The notes beneath the pieces are model-generated. The model worked only from the letters and a program-made list of their open reading frames with translations. It made no database searches and was not told where the DNA came from. From NCBI RefSeq assembly GCF_037963865.1, contig NZ_CP150170.1:1302001-1366000 (forward strand): DNA of 64,000 nt, written 5' to 3'. Source of the stretch: Paenibacillus sp. FSL R10-2734. Lineage in GTDB: Bacteria; Bacillota; Bacilli; Paenibacillales; Paenibacillaceae. Of this stretch, positions 51,602 to 61,221 are shown piece after piece (the first letter of the stretch is position 1; each line of letters starts with the position of its first letter). The translations under genes were made by a program, and so were the position numbers.

Positions 51602-52501
51602 ATGAACAGATTATTAAAAAACAAAATGTATTATCTTATGCTTTTTCCGGTTATAGCATGGTTTATTGTATTTAAATATGTACCGATGTATGGCGTCATT
51701 ATTGCTTTTAAAGATTTTAATATTATGGATGGAATATTGAAATCTGCTTGGGCGGATCCGTGGTATGGGCACTTCGAGGTGTTTTTCAAATCGCCTTATT
51801 TTTCACAATTGTTAGGGAATACACTGATTATCAGTTTATACAAAATAGTGCTTGGAACCATACCATCTATTATACTCGCTATTCTTCTATACGAATCTCG
51901 TACGACTTGGCTTAAACGTTGGGTACAGACACTTAGTTATATGCCACACTTCTTGTCATGGGTCATCGTTTTTGGTATTGCACTAGCTTTCTTTTCGGAG
52001 ACGAATGGTTTAGCTAATCGTTGGATTACCGAGGGTGGAGGAACAGCTATACCGTTTTTAAATTCCACCGAATGGTTCAGGACGATGCTAGTTTCTACGG
52101 ATATTTGGAAGGACCTCGGCTGGGGAGCCATTGTGTATCTTGCGGCTATGTCTGGAATCGATGCTAGCTTGTATGAGGCAGCGAGGATAGATGGTGCCAG
52201 TCGTTTACGCTGCATATGGCATATTACACTTCCAGGCATATCTACAGTTGTTATGCTGCTGCTTATTTTGAAAGTGGGTAGTGTTATGGATGCGGGCTTT
52301 GATCAAATCTTTATTTTCTATAACGTACGAGTGTACAGCGTGGGTGATATTATTGATACTTGGGTATACCGTACAGGCTTAGAACAACTGAATTTTAGTC
52401 TTGCTGCCGCAGTTGGTCTATTTAAATCGGTGATAGGCATGATTCTGGTCATACTTACGAATCAGTTGTCTAAAAAGTTCGGAGGTGGTGGCATATGGTA
52501 A
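51602..52501 (+). CDS. ABC sugar transporter permease, LplB-like
   Basis: About 299 residues, six membrane segments, starting MNRLLKNKMYYLMLFPVIAW with the LplB/YteP hallmark KYVPMYGVIIAFKDFNI. EAA loop YEAARIDGASRLRCIWHITL. ATG 51602 follows GGAGGAAAG; the frame is open upstream through the promoter module, and that part is not coding. It pairs with the overlapping second permease to import complex oligosaccharides such as pectin- or hemicellulose-derived fragments. Confidence 0.9.
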   Translation: MNRLLKNKMYYLMLFPVIAWFIVFKYVPMYGVIIAFKDFNIMDGILKSAWADPWYGHFEVFFKSPYFSQLLGNTLIISLYKIVLGTIPSIILAILLYESRTTWLKRWVQTLSYMPHFLSWVIVFGIALAFFSETNGLANRWITEGGGTAIPFLNSTEWFRTMLVSTDIWKDLGWGAIVYLAAMSGIDASLYEAARIDGASRLRCIWHITLPGISTVVMLLLILKVGSVMDAGFDQIFIFYNVRVYSVGDIIDTWVYRTGLEQLNFSLAAAVGLFKSVIGMILVILTNQLSKKFGGGGIW

Positions 52502-53355
52502 CGATGCGTGGTGAACGAACATTTTCGGTCGTAGTTAATCTAATATTAATTATAGTTGGTATCATATCTATATTTCCAATTTTGTATGTGGTGTCGATGT
52601 CATTAACACCTTATGGTGAGGTTGTTAAAAATGGAGGATTTTTGATCATTCCTCGTGCGATATCATTTGATGCATATATTCATTTATTGAAAGGAAATGA
52701 ACTGCCGCGTGCAATGGGGGTTTCTGTTTTTCTGGCGGTCATTGGTACAGCGATAAGTTTGCTGCTGAATTTATTAGGAGCCTTTCCACTAAGTCGAAAA
52801 GATTTACAAGGTCGTACAGTTTTTCTCTTCCTTATCGTGTTTACGATGTTGTTTGGCGGCGGAATGATTCCTACTTATCTGCTTGTTAAGTCGTTAGGGA
52901 TGTTGGATACAGTATGGGCAATGATCATTCCAGGGGCAGTGGCTACGTTTAATTTACTTATTATGAAAACGTTCTTTGAAGGACTTCCAGAAGAATTGTT
53001 TGAAGCAGCGCGGATCGACGGTGCCGGGGAGTTAAAAGTATTGGTTACTCTTGTCATTCCCTTATCCCTTCCATCGATGTTAACCATTGGTTTGTTTTAC
53101 ATGGTTGGTTACTGGAACAGCTTTTTTGCAGCATTATATTACGTTACGAATCCCAATTTGTATCCATTGCAAATTGTGCTTAGAAAAATGCTAATGATGA
53201 GCACCTCGTTAGAGAGTGTCATGGAACAAACTTTACCAACACCTACGTTACAGATGGCCGCTGTAGTTTTGGCTAGTGCGCCTATGCTCATTATTTATCC
53301 GTTTATTCAAAAGCATTTTACAAAAGGAATGTTAATAGGAGCGATTAAAGGTTAG
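52495..53355 (+). CDS. ABC sugar transporter permease, LplC-like
   Basis: 286 residues, YtcP/LplC type: six membrane segments, EAA loop FEAARIDGAGELKVLVTLVI, C-terminus QKHFTKGMLIGAIKG typical of the family. It overlaps the LplB-like gene by 7 nt, with GGAGG just upstream of the ATG. It forms the transport channel with LplB and takes substrate from the lipoprotein encoded next. Confidence 0.92.
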   Translation: MVTMRGERTFSVVVNLILIIVGIISIFPILYVVSMSLTPYGEVVKNGGFLIIPRAISFDAYIHLLKGNELPRAMGVSVFLAVIGTAISLLLNLLGAFPLSRKDLQGRTVFLFLIVFTMLFGGGMIPTYLLVKSLGMLDTVWAMIIPGAVATFNLLIMKTFFEGLPEELFEAARIDGAGELKVLVTLVIPLSLPSMLTIGLFYMVGYWNSFFAALYYVTNPNLYPLQIVLRKMLMMSTSLESVMEQTLPTPTLQMAAVVLASAPMLIIYPFIQKHFTKGMLIGAIKG

Positions 53356-53385
53356 AAGCTTGGCTGTGCTGTCAATGTTGCTCAT

Positions 53386-53416
53386 TACTTGGTCTACCAT
53401 ATAAAAAGACCAAGTA
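53386..53416 (+). repeat. Intercistronic hairpin between permease and binding-protein genes
   Basis: TACTTGGTCT (53386-53395) and AGACCAAGTA (53407-53416) are exact inverse complements around an A-rich 11-nt loop; no T-run follows. Probably a processing or stabilising structure for the binding-protein message. Confidence 0.6.
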
Positions 53417-53453
53417 GTGCCACATATATAAATTGGGGAAAGAAGGGGTTTAA

Positions 53454-54986
53454 TTGAAGAAAAAAATTACATTAAGCTTGACTGCAGTAGTATTGGTGCT
53501 TAGTTCATTAACCGCATGCTCAAGCGGAGGCGGAGCAGAGCCAACTGTAAGCCCTAATGGTACTTCTAATCAAGAAAAAGGAAGTGCAACTTCCGAGACT
53601 AAGCAACCGATAAAAATTGAAATTGTGCAGGATGGTACTGTACAATTCCCAGAAAATGATTTTATCAAGAAAGCTTTACTGGACAAACTCAATATAGATT
53701 TGACTATGACCGTTGAACCAACTGAATATATTTCTAAATTAAACACTCGTGTTGCAGGTGGTAATTTCCCTGATTTGATGATTTTGGACAAAAATCAGGC
53801 GCAAAAATATTCAGAATCTGGTGCATTACTTGATTTTGGACCATACATGGATAAATTGCCTGATTATGTTTCATTTCTTGGTAAAGAGGAATTGAAAAAG
53901 GGTTTATTCCAAGGTGAACAATATACGCTTCCTAAGGTTGCGGGCAAGCCTACGGGCACTTACTGGATTCGTAAAGATTGGTTGGATGCCTTGGGCTTGT
54001 CAATGCCTACAACCATTGATGAATTGTTTAAAGTAGCCAAAGCCTTTACGGAGAACGATCCAGATAAAAATAACAAGAAAGATACATTCGGTATAACGGG
54101 TACAGAACTCAATACATTCGCTCCTGTATTTGGAGCATATGGTTTGGCTAATACGGGTTCTCATCTTATAAAAGATAATAAATTATCAAATGCTTTGTAT
54201 GATCCAGCTATGAAAGATGCATTGGCAGAAGTAAAGCGTTTCATTGATGCAGGAGTAGTAGACCCAGAATTTTTAAGCAACAAAACGAATGTAGCTAAGG
54301 ATAAAGCGTTTCAGGGTAAGTTCGGAATTATTTATGAAGGTTGGAGCGGAATCGTGAAAGCGGATGCAAAAAAAGTGTGGAAAGGTGCGAATCCAAATAC
54401 AGAATGGGAGCAATTAGGCGCTTTAAAGGGTCCTAGTGAGAAGTCTTATGTAAGCAGTGTAGAATTGGTTGGCTGGTTACAGCTGCTAGCAGTTCCGAAG
54501 AATATGGAAAAGGATCCAGAGAAGCTAAATAAAATCCTGGAGCTTATCAACTATGTTTCTTCAGAAGAAGGCAACTTGCTAGTAAGTTATGGGTTGAAGG
54601 ATGAACATTATACGATAGACAATGGGAAAGTAACGATTACAGACAAAGGTAAGGCTGAAAGTGGATTTACTTTTGTATATCAGTTCACTGGTCGTAAGGA
54701 TGAGAAGTACTTGATAGCAAAATTTAGTGATGAGGCAAAGTACATTGAATATGAGCTCGGATTGCCACGTGTAGGAATTGTAGATGGTTATGTAGTACCC
54801 CCAACGGGCTTTAATAAAGCGGACGCCGATCGATTTGTAAAGGAAGAATTCTCGGAATTTCTATACGGTAAAAAATCATTAGATCAGTATGATCAATTTT
54901 TGAAAACATTAGAAGATACATTCCAATACAAAATGTATACGGAATCTGTCGAGACACAAGTTAAGGAATTAGGGCTAATTAAATAG
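53454..54986 (+). CDS. Substrate-binding lipoprotein, LplA-like
   Basis: 510 residues: signal MKKKITLSLTAVVLVLSSL with lipobox LTAC, a Ser/Asn/Thr/Glu linker, and the long LplA-type binding domain (FPENDFIKKALLDKLNIDLT; TGTYWIRKDWLDALGLSMPT). Start is TTG 53454 with GAAGGGG 7 nt upstream. Lpl-type binding proteins are longer than MalE types and serve complex oligosaccharides. It works with the two permeases upstream; the ATPase must come from elsewhere. Confidence 0.9.
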   Translation: MKKKITLSLTAVVLVLSSLTACSSGGGAEPTVSPNGTSNQEKGSATSETKQPIKIEIVQDGTVQFPENDFIKKALLDKLNIDLTMTVEPTEYISKLNTRVAGGNFPDLMILDKNQAQKYSESGALLDFGPYMDKLPDYVSFLGKEELKKGLFQGEQYTLPKVAGKPTGTYWIRKDWLDALGLSMPTTIDELFKVAKAFTENDPDKNNKKDTFGITGTELNTFAPVFGAYGLANTGSHLIKDNKLSNALYDPAMKDALAEVKRFIDAGVVDPEFLSNKTNVAKDKAFQGKFGIIYEGWSGIVKADAKKVWKGANPNTEWEQLGALKGPSEKSYVSSVELVGWLQLLAVPKNMEKDPEKLNKILELINYVSSEEGNLLVSYGLKDEHYTIDNGKVTITDKGKAESGFTFVYQFTGRKDEKYLIAKFSDEAKYIEYELGLPRVGIVDGYVVPPTGFNKADADRFVKEEFSEFLYGKKSLDQYDQFLKTLEDTFQYKMYTESVETQVKELGLIK

Positions 54987-55004
54987 TATGGCATTGTTTT
55001 GTTA

Positions 55005-55042
55005 ATAGCAGAGGGTATACCGACAGGTATACCCTCTGCTAT
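55005..55042 (+). repeat. Perfect 17-bp hairpin between binding-protein and GH9-like genes
   Basis: ATAGCAGAGGGTATACC (55005-55021) pairs exactly with GGTATACCCTCTGCTAT (55026-55042) around GACA. No U-run follows, so it is more likely a 3' stabiliser or RNase stop than a terminator. It also shows that the frame open from 54999 is not the real start of the next gene. Confidence 0.75.
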
Positions 55043-55100
55043 CCGCAGTTTGGGATACTATTTTGATAGCGTTTACAAAGAAGGTGGAGAGTGGGACTTT

Positions 55101-57839
55101 ATGATAACAATGAATATCTGGGATGATGGTTGTTTTATAGAGGGTGAATGGTTCCGTTCAAAGATTAGAGGACATCAGGAACAAGATACGATTTATTCGA
55201 CCGAGGTAGGAGATCGACTTTGGTTTTCACCTACTATTGAACTAGCAGGCTGGTATAAGCTTTCAGTCTATCATTTGGAAGTAAACGGCAAGCAGCAGTA
55301 TGAAATTTATCATCAAGGGCGACTTAGTGATGCAACAAGCGAACCAGTTAAAGGAGCTGAAGGCTGGATAGGGCTCGGTGAATTTTATTTTGCTGGTGAC
55401 GGTACGGAATGTATTGTATTTGTAGTTGGGGAGGAATGTGTACGGGGTACATCTATTAGGCTAGAGCCTATTGCGAGCAGTAGTTATGGGCAACTTCATA
55501 GTGGTCATAAAGTTGTTAATTTCCCCATTGGAGGAATAGCGGTACAAAGATATTTTGATATTCCAGGTATTATTTTAGATGAAAGTACTTCGACCTATCG
55601 AGAAGAAGGAGAGTGGCAACAAGGAGATCTAGCAAGCTATGACAAGAAGCATCTGGCCAGAGTAGCCAAGAAGGTCGATGCGGTTGCTAGTTGGTCTGTG
55701 ACAGTGCAGGATGATGGTAATTACTCAGTTTATTGCTGGATGCCTTATGGAAATGAAGTAGGGGCGAGGGTGAAGTATACGATTCGCACGATGAATGGAG
55801 TTTGGATGGTTGAGCTGGAGCAGGAAAAGCATCAACGCGGTGGCTGGGTTAAATTGTCCACTGTTCAGGCAACAGGAGATACGGCAATTTCGATTAGTAT
55901 GCAAACCTTGGAAGAAGGAGAAGCTTATGCAGCTGCAATGAAACTTGCAGTTACAGATGTAGATGCGGATGCTCCAATGAATATGCTTGGCGGTGCGGAT
56001 ACGCAAACCGTTGCTATTTTAGTTAATCAAGCGGGCTATGATACAGGAAGGCCGAAACGAGCAACAGTTGTAAATACGCCTGATGGAACGCGATTTGAAA
56101 TAAAAGAAGAACTTTCAAAAAAAATGGTGTTCAGAGGACAGGTTATTAATCAGATTGCTGACTTTTCTGAGTTGAACCCAGAGCAGATGACTAGATATGT
56201 AATTGAAGCCAATGGAGTCATATCCTATTCATTTACAATAGCGAATAATTGGCTACAGTATGTATCGGTTCCTCCTGCTGTTGCATTTATGAACCATGCC
56301 CGCAATGACGTCTGGTTACCGGGATTGACCAGTATTGCTTGGCGAGATAGTCATCAATTCTCTTTTGAATTAGGCTCTATGGTATGGATGTATATGTCGA
56401 ATCCTTCCTTATACGAAGCGATGCCGTGTCAAATCTATCAATTGAAGCAGACGATGTTTGAATCCTTCAGGATTCAAAATGAGCCTGATTTAATATGGCT
56501 AATCAAATTTGGGGCAGAGCGTTACTATGATATTAAAGCCAATCAGGGAATGGAGCTGCATCCCTTAATTAAAGAACAGCTTGCATTCTACGTTTATTTA
56601 TATCCATTCATTAAGCAGTATGTTTCTGAAGCCGATTATATCAGATTGAGGGATTTCACTATAAATGAATGGGGATTAAACAGCTCGCATGAAATGCTAA
56701 AGTGGTATGATATTCCCGGTGAAAATTATAATTTATTTGAGGTACAGACTGCTGTTGGCGGTATTAAAGGTTCGTTTCCGCCGGGTCATTCCATCTTGCC
56801 AAATTTGCTTATGTACGAGGTTGTTAAACGGGATCAATTGGGCGGAGAAGATGCATATTTCCGAGCAGCTTATCAAAATTGTGAATATATCTTAGAACAT
56901 ATAGATATTTCTAGTCCGTTCTATTCAAAAGGACAGCGAATGAGCGAGCATATTATCATGGAAGGTTTAGCTTATTTTGCAGAGTGTTATCCGAAGGAAG
57001 CTCCTGAAAATTTACAGGCTGAAATTAGGCGCTGGGCTGAAGCAATGATAGCTCGCTCTAATAATTTATGGGATATGCGCATGGCATCAGCCGTTACTGC
57101 TGGAGACGAGGCGGATAATTGGACAGGGGCTGCATTCGCTCAGTCAATCGATCCTGAGCTCACAGCATTAATGAATGAACCAGGCAGTGAGGCAGGTATT
57201 CAAGCAGCAATGTTTGCCGCTGCGCGGGTTATTCGGGAACCAGCTATTGTGCAAAGATTGAAAGAAATTGGCGTAGCAGGGATTGACCATATGTTTGGTC
57301 GTAATCCATATGGCAGGATGTACTTTTATGATGCCATTCGTGACATTAAAGGTGCTCATGCTGGATGGTTTGCAAAGCATGAGGTTGCAGGGAATGGAAG
57401 ACTTGGGGAGGTGCTGGGTAGAATTGATGCTTCCCCGAAGGAAGCAGCCTATCCTTTTAATCCCAAAGCCGATCCTGGTTATGTAGAGGGCTGGGTTGCA
57501 TTTAATACAGCTTGGAATAGCTCAATCGCGTACAGTGCCGGAGAGATGATCGCTATTACAGTAAACCCACAGCGTGCACGTTGCGGTGATCAAGTGACTG
57601 TTCGCTTAAAAGCGCCTATTTATATAGATAATAATAGGGTGGAAAATGCTAGAATCATAGTAACTATTCATACGATTACAGGCAGTATTAAAGAAGAGTT
57701 GACGCTTCTTGAGGAAGGAAAAGATCGTTCATATTTTACTAACGATTACACTATTCCACATGGGACAAGTCGAATGGAATTTTCATATGGCTATGGCTTG
57801 TTCGAGAAAGCGGTAATAGTACACGTTATAGATCATTGA
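55101..57839 (+). CDS. Large GH9-like (alpha/alpha)6 protein of unknown specificity
   Basis: About 912 residues, no signal peptide. The N-terminal half holds beta domains, including a golvesin/Xly-like module (about 160-295; STSTYREEGEWQQGDLASYD, NYSVYCWMPYG). Next comes a cellulase-N Ig-like domain (about 310-400; AILVNQAGYDTGRPKRATVV) and a helical domain (about 410-840) with GH9-like end motifs (MFGRNPYGRMYF, HAGWFAKHE, VAFNTAWNSSIAYS). The GH9 DAGD nucleophile motif and the usual C-terminal Glu are not found, so it is a divergent relative or a new family. ATG 55101 follows AAGGTGGAGA. It lies between the LplA-like gene and a kinase gene, so it processes the imported glycan. Confidence 0.65.
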   Translation: MITMNIWDDGCFIEGEWFRSKIRGHQEQDTIYSTEVGDRLWFSPTIELAGWYKLSVYHLEVNGKQQYEIYHQGRLSDATSEPVKGAEGWIGLGEFYFAGDGTECIVFVVGEECVRGTSIRLEPIASSSYGQLHSGHKVVNFPIGGIAVQRYFDIPGIILDESTSTYREEGEWQQGDLASYDKKHLARVAKKVDAVASWSVTVQDDGNYSVYCWMPYGNEVGARVKYTIRTMNGVWMVELEQEKHQRGGWVKLSTVQATGDTAISISMQTLEEGEAYAAAMKLAVTDVDADAPMNMLGGADTQTVAILVNQAGYDTGRPKRATVVNTPDGTRFEIKEELSKKMVFRGQVINQIADFSELNPEQMTRYVIEANGVISYSFTIANNWLQYVSVPPAVAFMNHARNDVWLPGLTSIAWRDSHQFSFELGSMVWMYMSNPSLYEAMPCQIYQLKQTMFESFRIQNEPDLIWLIKFGAERYYDIKANQGMELHPLIKEQLAFYVYLYPFIKQYVSEADYIRLRDFTINEWGLNSSHEMLKWYDIPGENYNLFEVQTAVGGIKGSFPPGHSILPNLLMYEVVKRDQLGGEDAYFRAAYQNCEYILEHIDISSPFYSKGQRMSEHIIMEGLAYFAECYPKEAPENLQAEIRRWAEAMIARSNNLWDMRMASAVTAGDEADNWTGAAFAQSIDPELTALMNEPGSEAGIQAAMFAAARVIREPAIVQRLKEIGVAGIDHMFGRNPYGRMYFYDAIRDIKGAHAGWFAKHEVAGNGRLGEVLGRIDASPKEAAYPFNPKADPGYVEGWVAFNTAWNSSIAYSAGEMIAITVNPQRARCGDQVTVRLKAPIYIDNNRVENARIIVTIHTITGSIKEELTLLEEGKDRSYFTNDYTIPHGTSRMEFSYGYGLFEKAVIVHVIDH

Positions 57840-57859
57840 GCGGCGAGGAGAGGGAGAGA

Positions 57860-59662
57860 ATGAAACGGATTACACAATTATGGCCGTCAAAATTAAAGAA
57901 TCGCATTTTCATTACGTTTCTGTTCATTATTTTTATTCCCTTCTCGATATTTCAAATATATAACTATAATCAAATTGAGAATGCTATAGGTCGCAAAATA
58001 AGTCAACAAAACGTTGCGCAGCTTCAGTTAATGAAAGAGATGTTTAATGTCATTCGTTGGTCTGCGCAAAGCTCAATTTACAAATTAGAGGCGGATGAAG
58101 CATTTTTAAAAGCATTGCATACAACGGATGAAATGTCGCAGGTTGATGGGGAAAAAAATATACAAGAGAAGCTTGCGGCTTTAAAAAGTGCCTATCTGCC
58201 AGACAGCGTGTTTACTCACTATACAGTAGTGACATCGAGGAATAATATTTATCACTCCTTTACTTCAAAGTTAGATGCCGAAAAGACAAAGGAGTTGATT
58301 GGGAATTTTAACGAAGCCATACCAGAAGCTGGAGATGTAATGTTGTGGCAATTGCAAGCGCACTCCGATCTCTATCCCGAGGTCTTTATTGGAAATAGTG
58401 TATTGTCTTTGTACTCACAGAAAAAAATGGAGAGTGGAGAAAACATCCGTATACGTGCAAGCATAGATCTTGAACAATGGTTATCGAGCACAGCGAATAG
58501 TATGCAAATTATACATAATTATTATTTTTTAGATAGTAAAGGGGAATATATCGCTCAAAACCTATCTGGCCCACGGATAGATGATGAAACGATTCCCAAA
58601 CTATTGGAGTATGGAAAAAGTTCACCAGAAGTCTATGTAAGCGATAAAACAGGAGCATATATCTTGAATGCCATATATGTGCCAACCATTCAAGGCTATA
58701 TTGTGGGTCAGTTTCCTTTAGAATATTTTATTGGGGACATTAATGAAATTAAGCATCAGGCCTTCCTGTCGCTGCTTCTGCTCTTTTTCCTTTTTGCTGC
58801 AATCTCTTTTTTAATGCTATCTGGATTGACTAGACCACTGCAATTGTTAGAGCTCAAAATGAAAGAGTCGGCAGAAAAACGGCTAAATATTAAATTGCCT
58901 GAGAAGCGTTATCGTGGGGAAATTCTTTCATTTATTCGTAGTTTTAACGATATGATAGACAATATTAATCAGTTAATTGGGAAAGTGAAGCAGGAAGAAC
59001 GACAGAAGGAAGCTAATCGATTTCATATGCTATTGACGCAGATGAATCCTCATTTTCTATTCAATTCTTTAAATACAATTAAGTGGAATGCTAGTAATTT
59101 TGGTGATGAGACGACAGCGGAGATGTGCCGTGCTTTAGGTAGAATTCTAGAAAATAGTATGAATACAGAGACGGATCTTGTTTTTTTGAAGGATGAGCTT
59201 GAGCTGTTGAAAGCATTTGTCTATATTCAAACGATTCGTTACGATCACCGGTTTGACGTTCTTTATGAAATTGCTTCTGATGTTGAGTACTCTCTTGTAC
59301 CAAAATTCAGTTTACAGCCTCTAGTTGAGAATGCGATATTGCATGGTTTGGTTCATCGGAAGCAAGATGGACAAATAAAAGTCAGTGTATTCGAGCATAA
59401 AAGATATTTAATATTGGAAGTAATGGATAATGGTATTGGTATAGATAAGAAGCAAGCAGACTTGATGACGACAAAACGTAAAGGTATCGCTCTTAATAAT
59501 TTGAAAGAACGTTTGGCTTTATTATATAGAGTAGAAGGCACATTAGATATCGTTCCGCAAAGTGAAGGAACACTTGTACGAATTAAAATTCCATTACTCA
59601 TTTCTGTTCCATATGTACAAGATGGTTCTTCTAAAGAAATGGATGATCGGAGGAAAATATAA
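57860..59662 (+). CDS. Sensor histidine kinase, YesM type
   Basis: About 600 residues: helix 1 (IFITFLFIIFIPFSIFQIY), extracytoplasmic sensor region (about 35-290), helix 2 (AFLSLLLLFFLFAAISFLML), HAMP, phospho-acceptor His in LLTQMNPHFLFNSLNTIKWN, and HATPase with ENAILHGL, VMDNGIGID and IALNNLKERLALLY. ATG 57860 follows GGAGAGGGAGAG; an in-frame TTG at 57836 overlaps the previous gene and lacks a ribosome site. It phosphorylates the response regulator encoded by the overlapping next gene. Confidence 0.9.
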   Translation: MKRITQLWPSKLKNRIFITFLFIIFIPFSIFQIYNYNQIENAIGRKISQQNVAQLQLMKEMFNVIRWSAQSSIYKLEADEAFLKALHTTDEMSQVDGEKNIQEKLAALKSAYLPDSVFTHYTVVTSRNNIYHSFTSKLDAEKTKELIGNFNEAIPEAGDVMLWQLQAHSDLYPEVFIGNSVLSLYSQKKMESGENIRIRASIDLEQWLSSTANSMQIIHNYYFLDSKGEYIAQNLSGPRIDDETIPKLLEYGKSSPEVYVSDKTGAYILNAIYVPTIQGYIVGQFPLEYFIGDINEIKHQAFLSLLLLFFLFAAISFLMLSGLTRPLQLLELKMKESAEKRLNIKLPEKRYRGEILSFIRSFNDMIDNINQLIGKVKQEERQKEANRFHMLLTQMNPHFLFNSLNTIKWNASNFGDETTAEMCRALGRILENSMNTETDLVFLKDELELLKAFVYIQTIRYDHRFDVLYEIASDVEYSLVPKFSLQPLVENAILHGLVHRKQDGQIKVSVFEHKRYLILEVMDNGIGIDKKQADLMTTKRKGIALNNLKERLALLYRVEGTLDIVPQSEGTLVRIKIPLLISVPYVQDGSSKEMDDRRKI

Positions 59663-61104
59663 TGTGGAATATTTTACTTGTTGAAGATGAGCCTTTTGTA
59701 CGTCGCTCTGTTCGTCAGTCCATTCCATGGGAACAATTAGGATTCCAAGTTATTGCTGAGGCAGAAGACGGCTATGAGGCATGGGATTATATGCAAGCTC
59801 AGCCGATTGATCTTGTGATTTCAGATATAGTGATGCCATTTATGGATGGGGTAGCGTTACTGAAGCAAGCGAAGGAGCATGGTCATTCTGCACATTTTAT
59901 TATGCTGACGTGTCTAAATGAGTTTGAGATGGCGAGACAGGCTATTCAACATGGAGCGGTCGGTTATATTTTGAAGTTGTCGATGGAACGCGAAGAATTG
60001 GAAAGTAATTTATTTAAAGTTAGAAAGCTGTTGTCCGAAAAAAGAAGACAGCATTTGTTGTATTTATTAACGGTATATTATAAGGATTTATGGTCGCAAT
60101 TATTGGGCAAGAGGGAAGAAGCGGAACAGCATTTGGATGAAGAGATTGTGGCGCAGATACCTGCCTATGTTCGCATCTATGCTAGACCGGCTGGCTGCGA
60201 GCCATTAACCATACAACAGGTTGAAGCGCTATACGATCCGGCTGATTACGATTTTTTATATGTTCAGCAATTTAAAGTCTGGGGTTATCAGTTTGTTTTT
60301 GTCTGGCAGGACAAGGAGCTGGAACGACAGCAATCACTTGCTATGAATGATAGCGAACCTGTATTAGTGACAGCTTTGGTTGCTAAAGAGAAGTTATTGG
60401 AGCAGTGGGAACAGATATTGCATCAGTTGAATCAATATTGGTACCGGTCGACAAACATTTCACAATCAGAAGCAGGGCCACGTTGGACATTTTCATGGAA
60501 AGAAGAAAGACAGGTATTGAAACTTATGGAAGCGATGGAATGGGAGGAAGGGAAGGCTTTGCTGTGCTCCATTTGGACGAGAATGGCTGCTGAACGGAAG
60601 CAAGCGGTACTGGTGAAGGAAACAGCAGCTCGGCTTGATAAAGCATTTGCCCGAATGACGGAGAAGGAAGAAACTGAAACTAAACAATGGGAACAAGCCT
60701 CTAGTCACGAAGAGATATTGGAGATTATTATCCGAAGAGTTGATTATTATGCCAAATATCAAGTGAAGCATGTTGTGAGTGATCATCCAGAGATTAGTCG
60801 GATTATTGATTACGTGTTTAGTCATTTGAATCAAGAGCTCACCTTGAAAGGAATGGCCCAATATGTAAGCATGAATGAACAATATTTGAGCGGTTTATTT
60901 AAAAAAGAGACAGGGGAGTCCTTCATAACTTATGTGCAGCGTCTTCGTATTGAGCAAGCTCAGTTTTATTTAAGAGAGACGGAGCAAAGCATTTCAGATA
61001 TTTGCCAACGTGTTGGATTTGCTCATAAAAATTATTTTCTGAAATTATTTCGCGAACAAACCAGTTATTCGCCATCTGAATATCGGTTGGAGCATAGAAG
61101 ATGA
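59662..61104 (+). CDS. Response regulator with AraC-type DNA-binding domain, YesN type
   Basis: 480 residues: receiver domain (ILLVEDEPFVRRSVRQSI, Asp in ISDIVMPFMDG near 55, Lys in ILKLSM), a long middle region (about 140-370) of unknown fold, and a C-terminal AraC helix-turn-helix pair (LTLKGMAQYVSMNEQYLSGLFKKE; ISDICQRVGFAHKNYFLKLFREQ). It overlaps the kinase stop by one base (TAATG). Its own 3' end overlaps the second copy of the shared promoter module (61100-61166), so it likely activates the GH95 gene and the Lpl-type operon. Confidence 0.92.
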   Translation: MWNILLVEDEPFVRRSVRQSIPWEQLGFQVIAEAEDGYEAWDYMQAQPIDLVISDIVMPFMDGVALLKQAKEHGHSAHFIMLTCLNEFEMARQAIQHGAVGYILKLSMEREELESNLFKVRKLLSEKRRQHLLYLLTVYYKDLWSQLLGKREEAEQHLDEEIVAQIPAYVRIYARPAGCEPLTIQQVEALYDPADYDFLYVQQFKVWGYQFVFVWQDKELERQQSLAMNDSEPVLVTALVAKEKLLEQWEQILHQLNQYWYRSTNISQSEAGPRWTFSWKEERQVLKLMEAMEWEEGKALLCSIWTRMAAERKQAVLVKETAARLDKAFARMTEKEETETKQWEQASSHEEILEIIIRRVDYYAKYQVKHVVSDHPEISRIIDYVFSHLNQELTLKGMAQYVSMNEQYLSGLFKKETGESFITYVQRLRIEQAQFYLRETEQSISDICQRVGFAHKNYFLKLFREQTSYSPSEYRLEHRR

Positions 61105-61166
61105 AATTTGTTACCTATAATGCAGAATTCTCTTCCTTATTAACTAATATATGAAGCCCTATACTA
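61100..61166 (+). promoter_or_regulatory. Shared promoter module, copy 2 (GH95 gene)
   Basis: Second copy of the block at 51496-51562, identical spacing, beginning in the last codons of the response-regulator gene. TATACT (61160-61165) is the -10. CTATACTA (61159-61166) also forms an inverted repeat with TAGTATAG (61182-61189). Transcription would start about 50 nt before the GH95 ATG. Confidence 0.65.
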
Positions 61167-61221
61167 TTGAAGTAGATCTATTAGTATAGCAGCTAAAATG
61201 TAGAAATGGAGTGAGGAGCTG

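Noticed and set aside
54999..55100. Upstream extension of the GH9-like protein
   Set aside because: It would translate a perfect 17-bp hairpin; ATG 55101 has the ribosome site.
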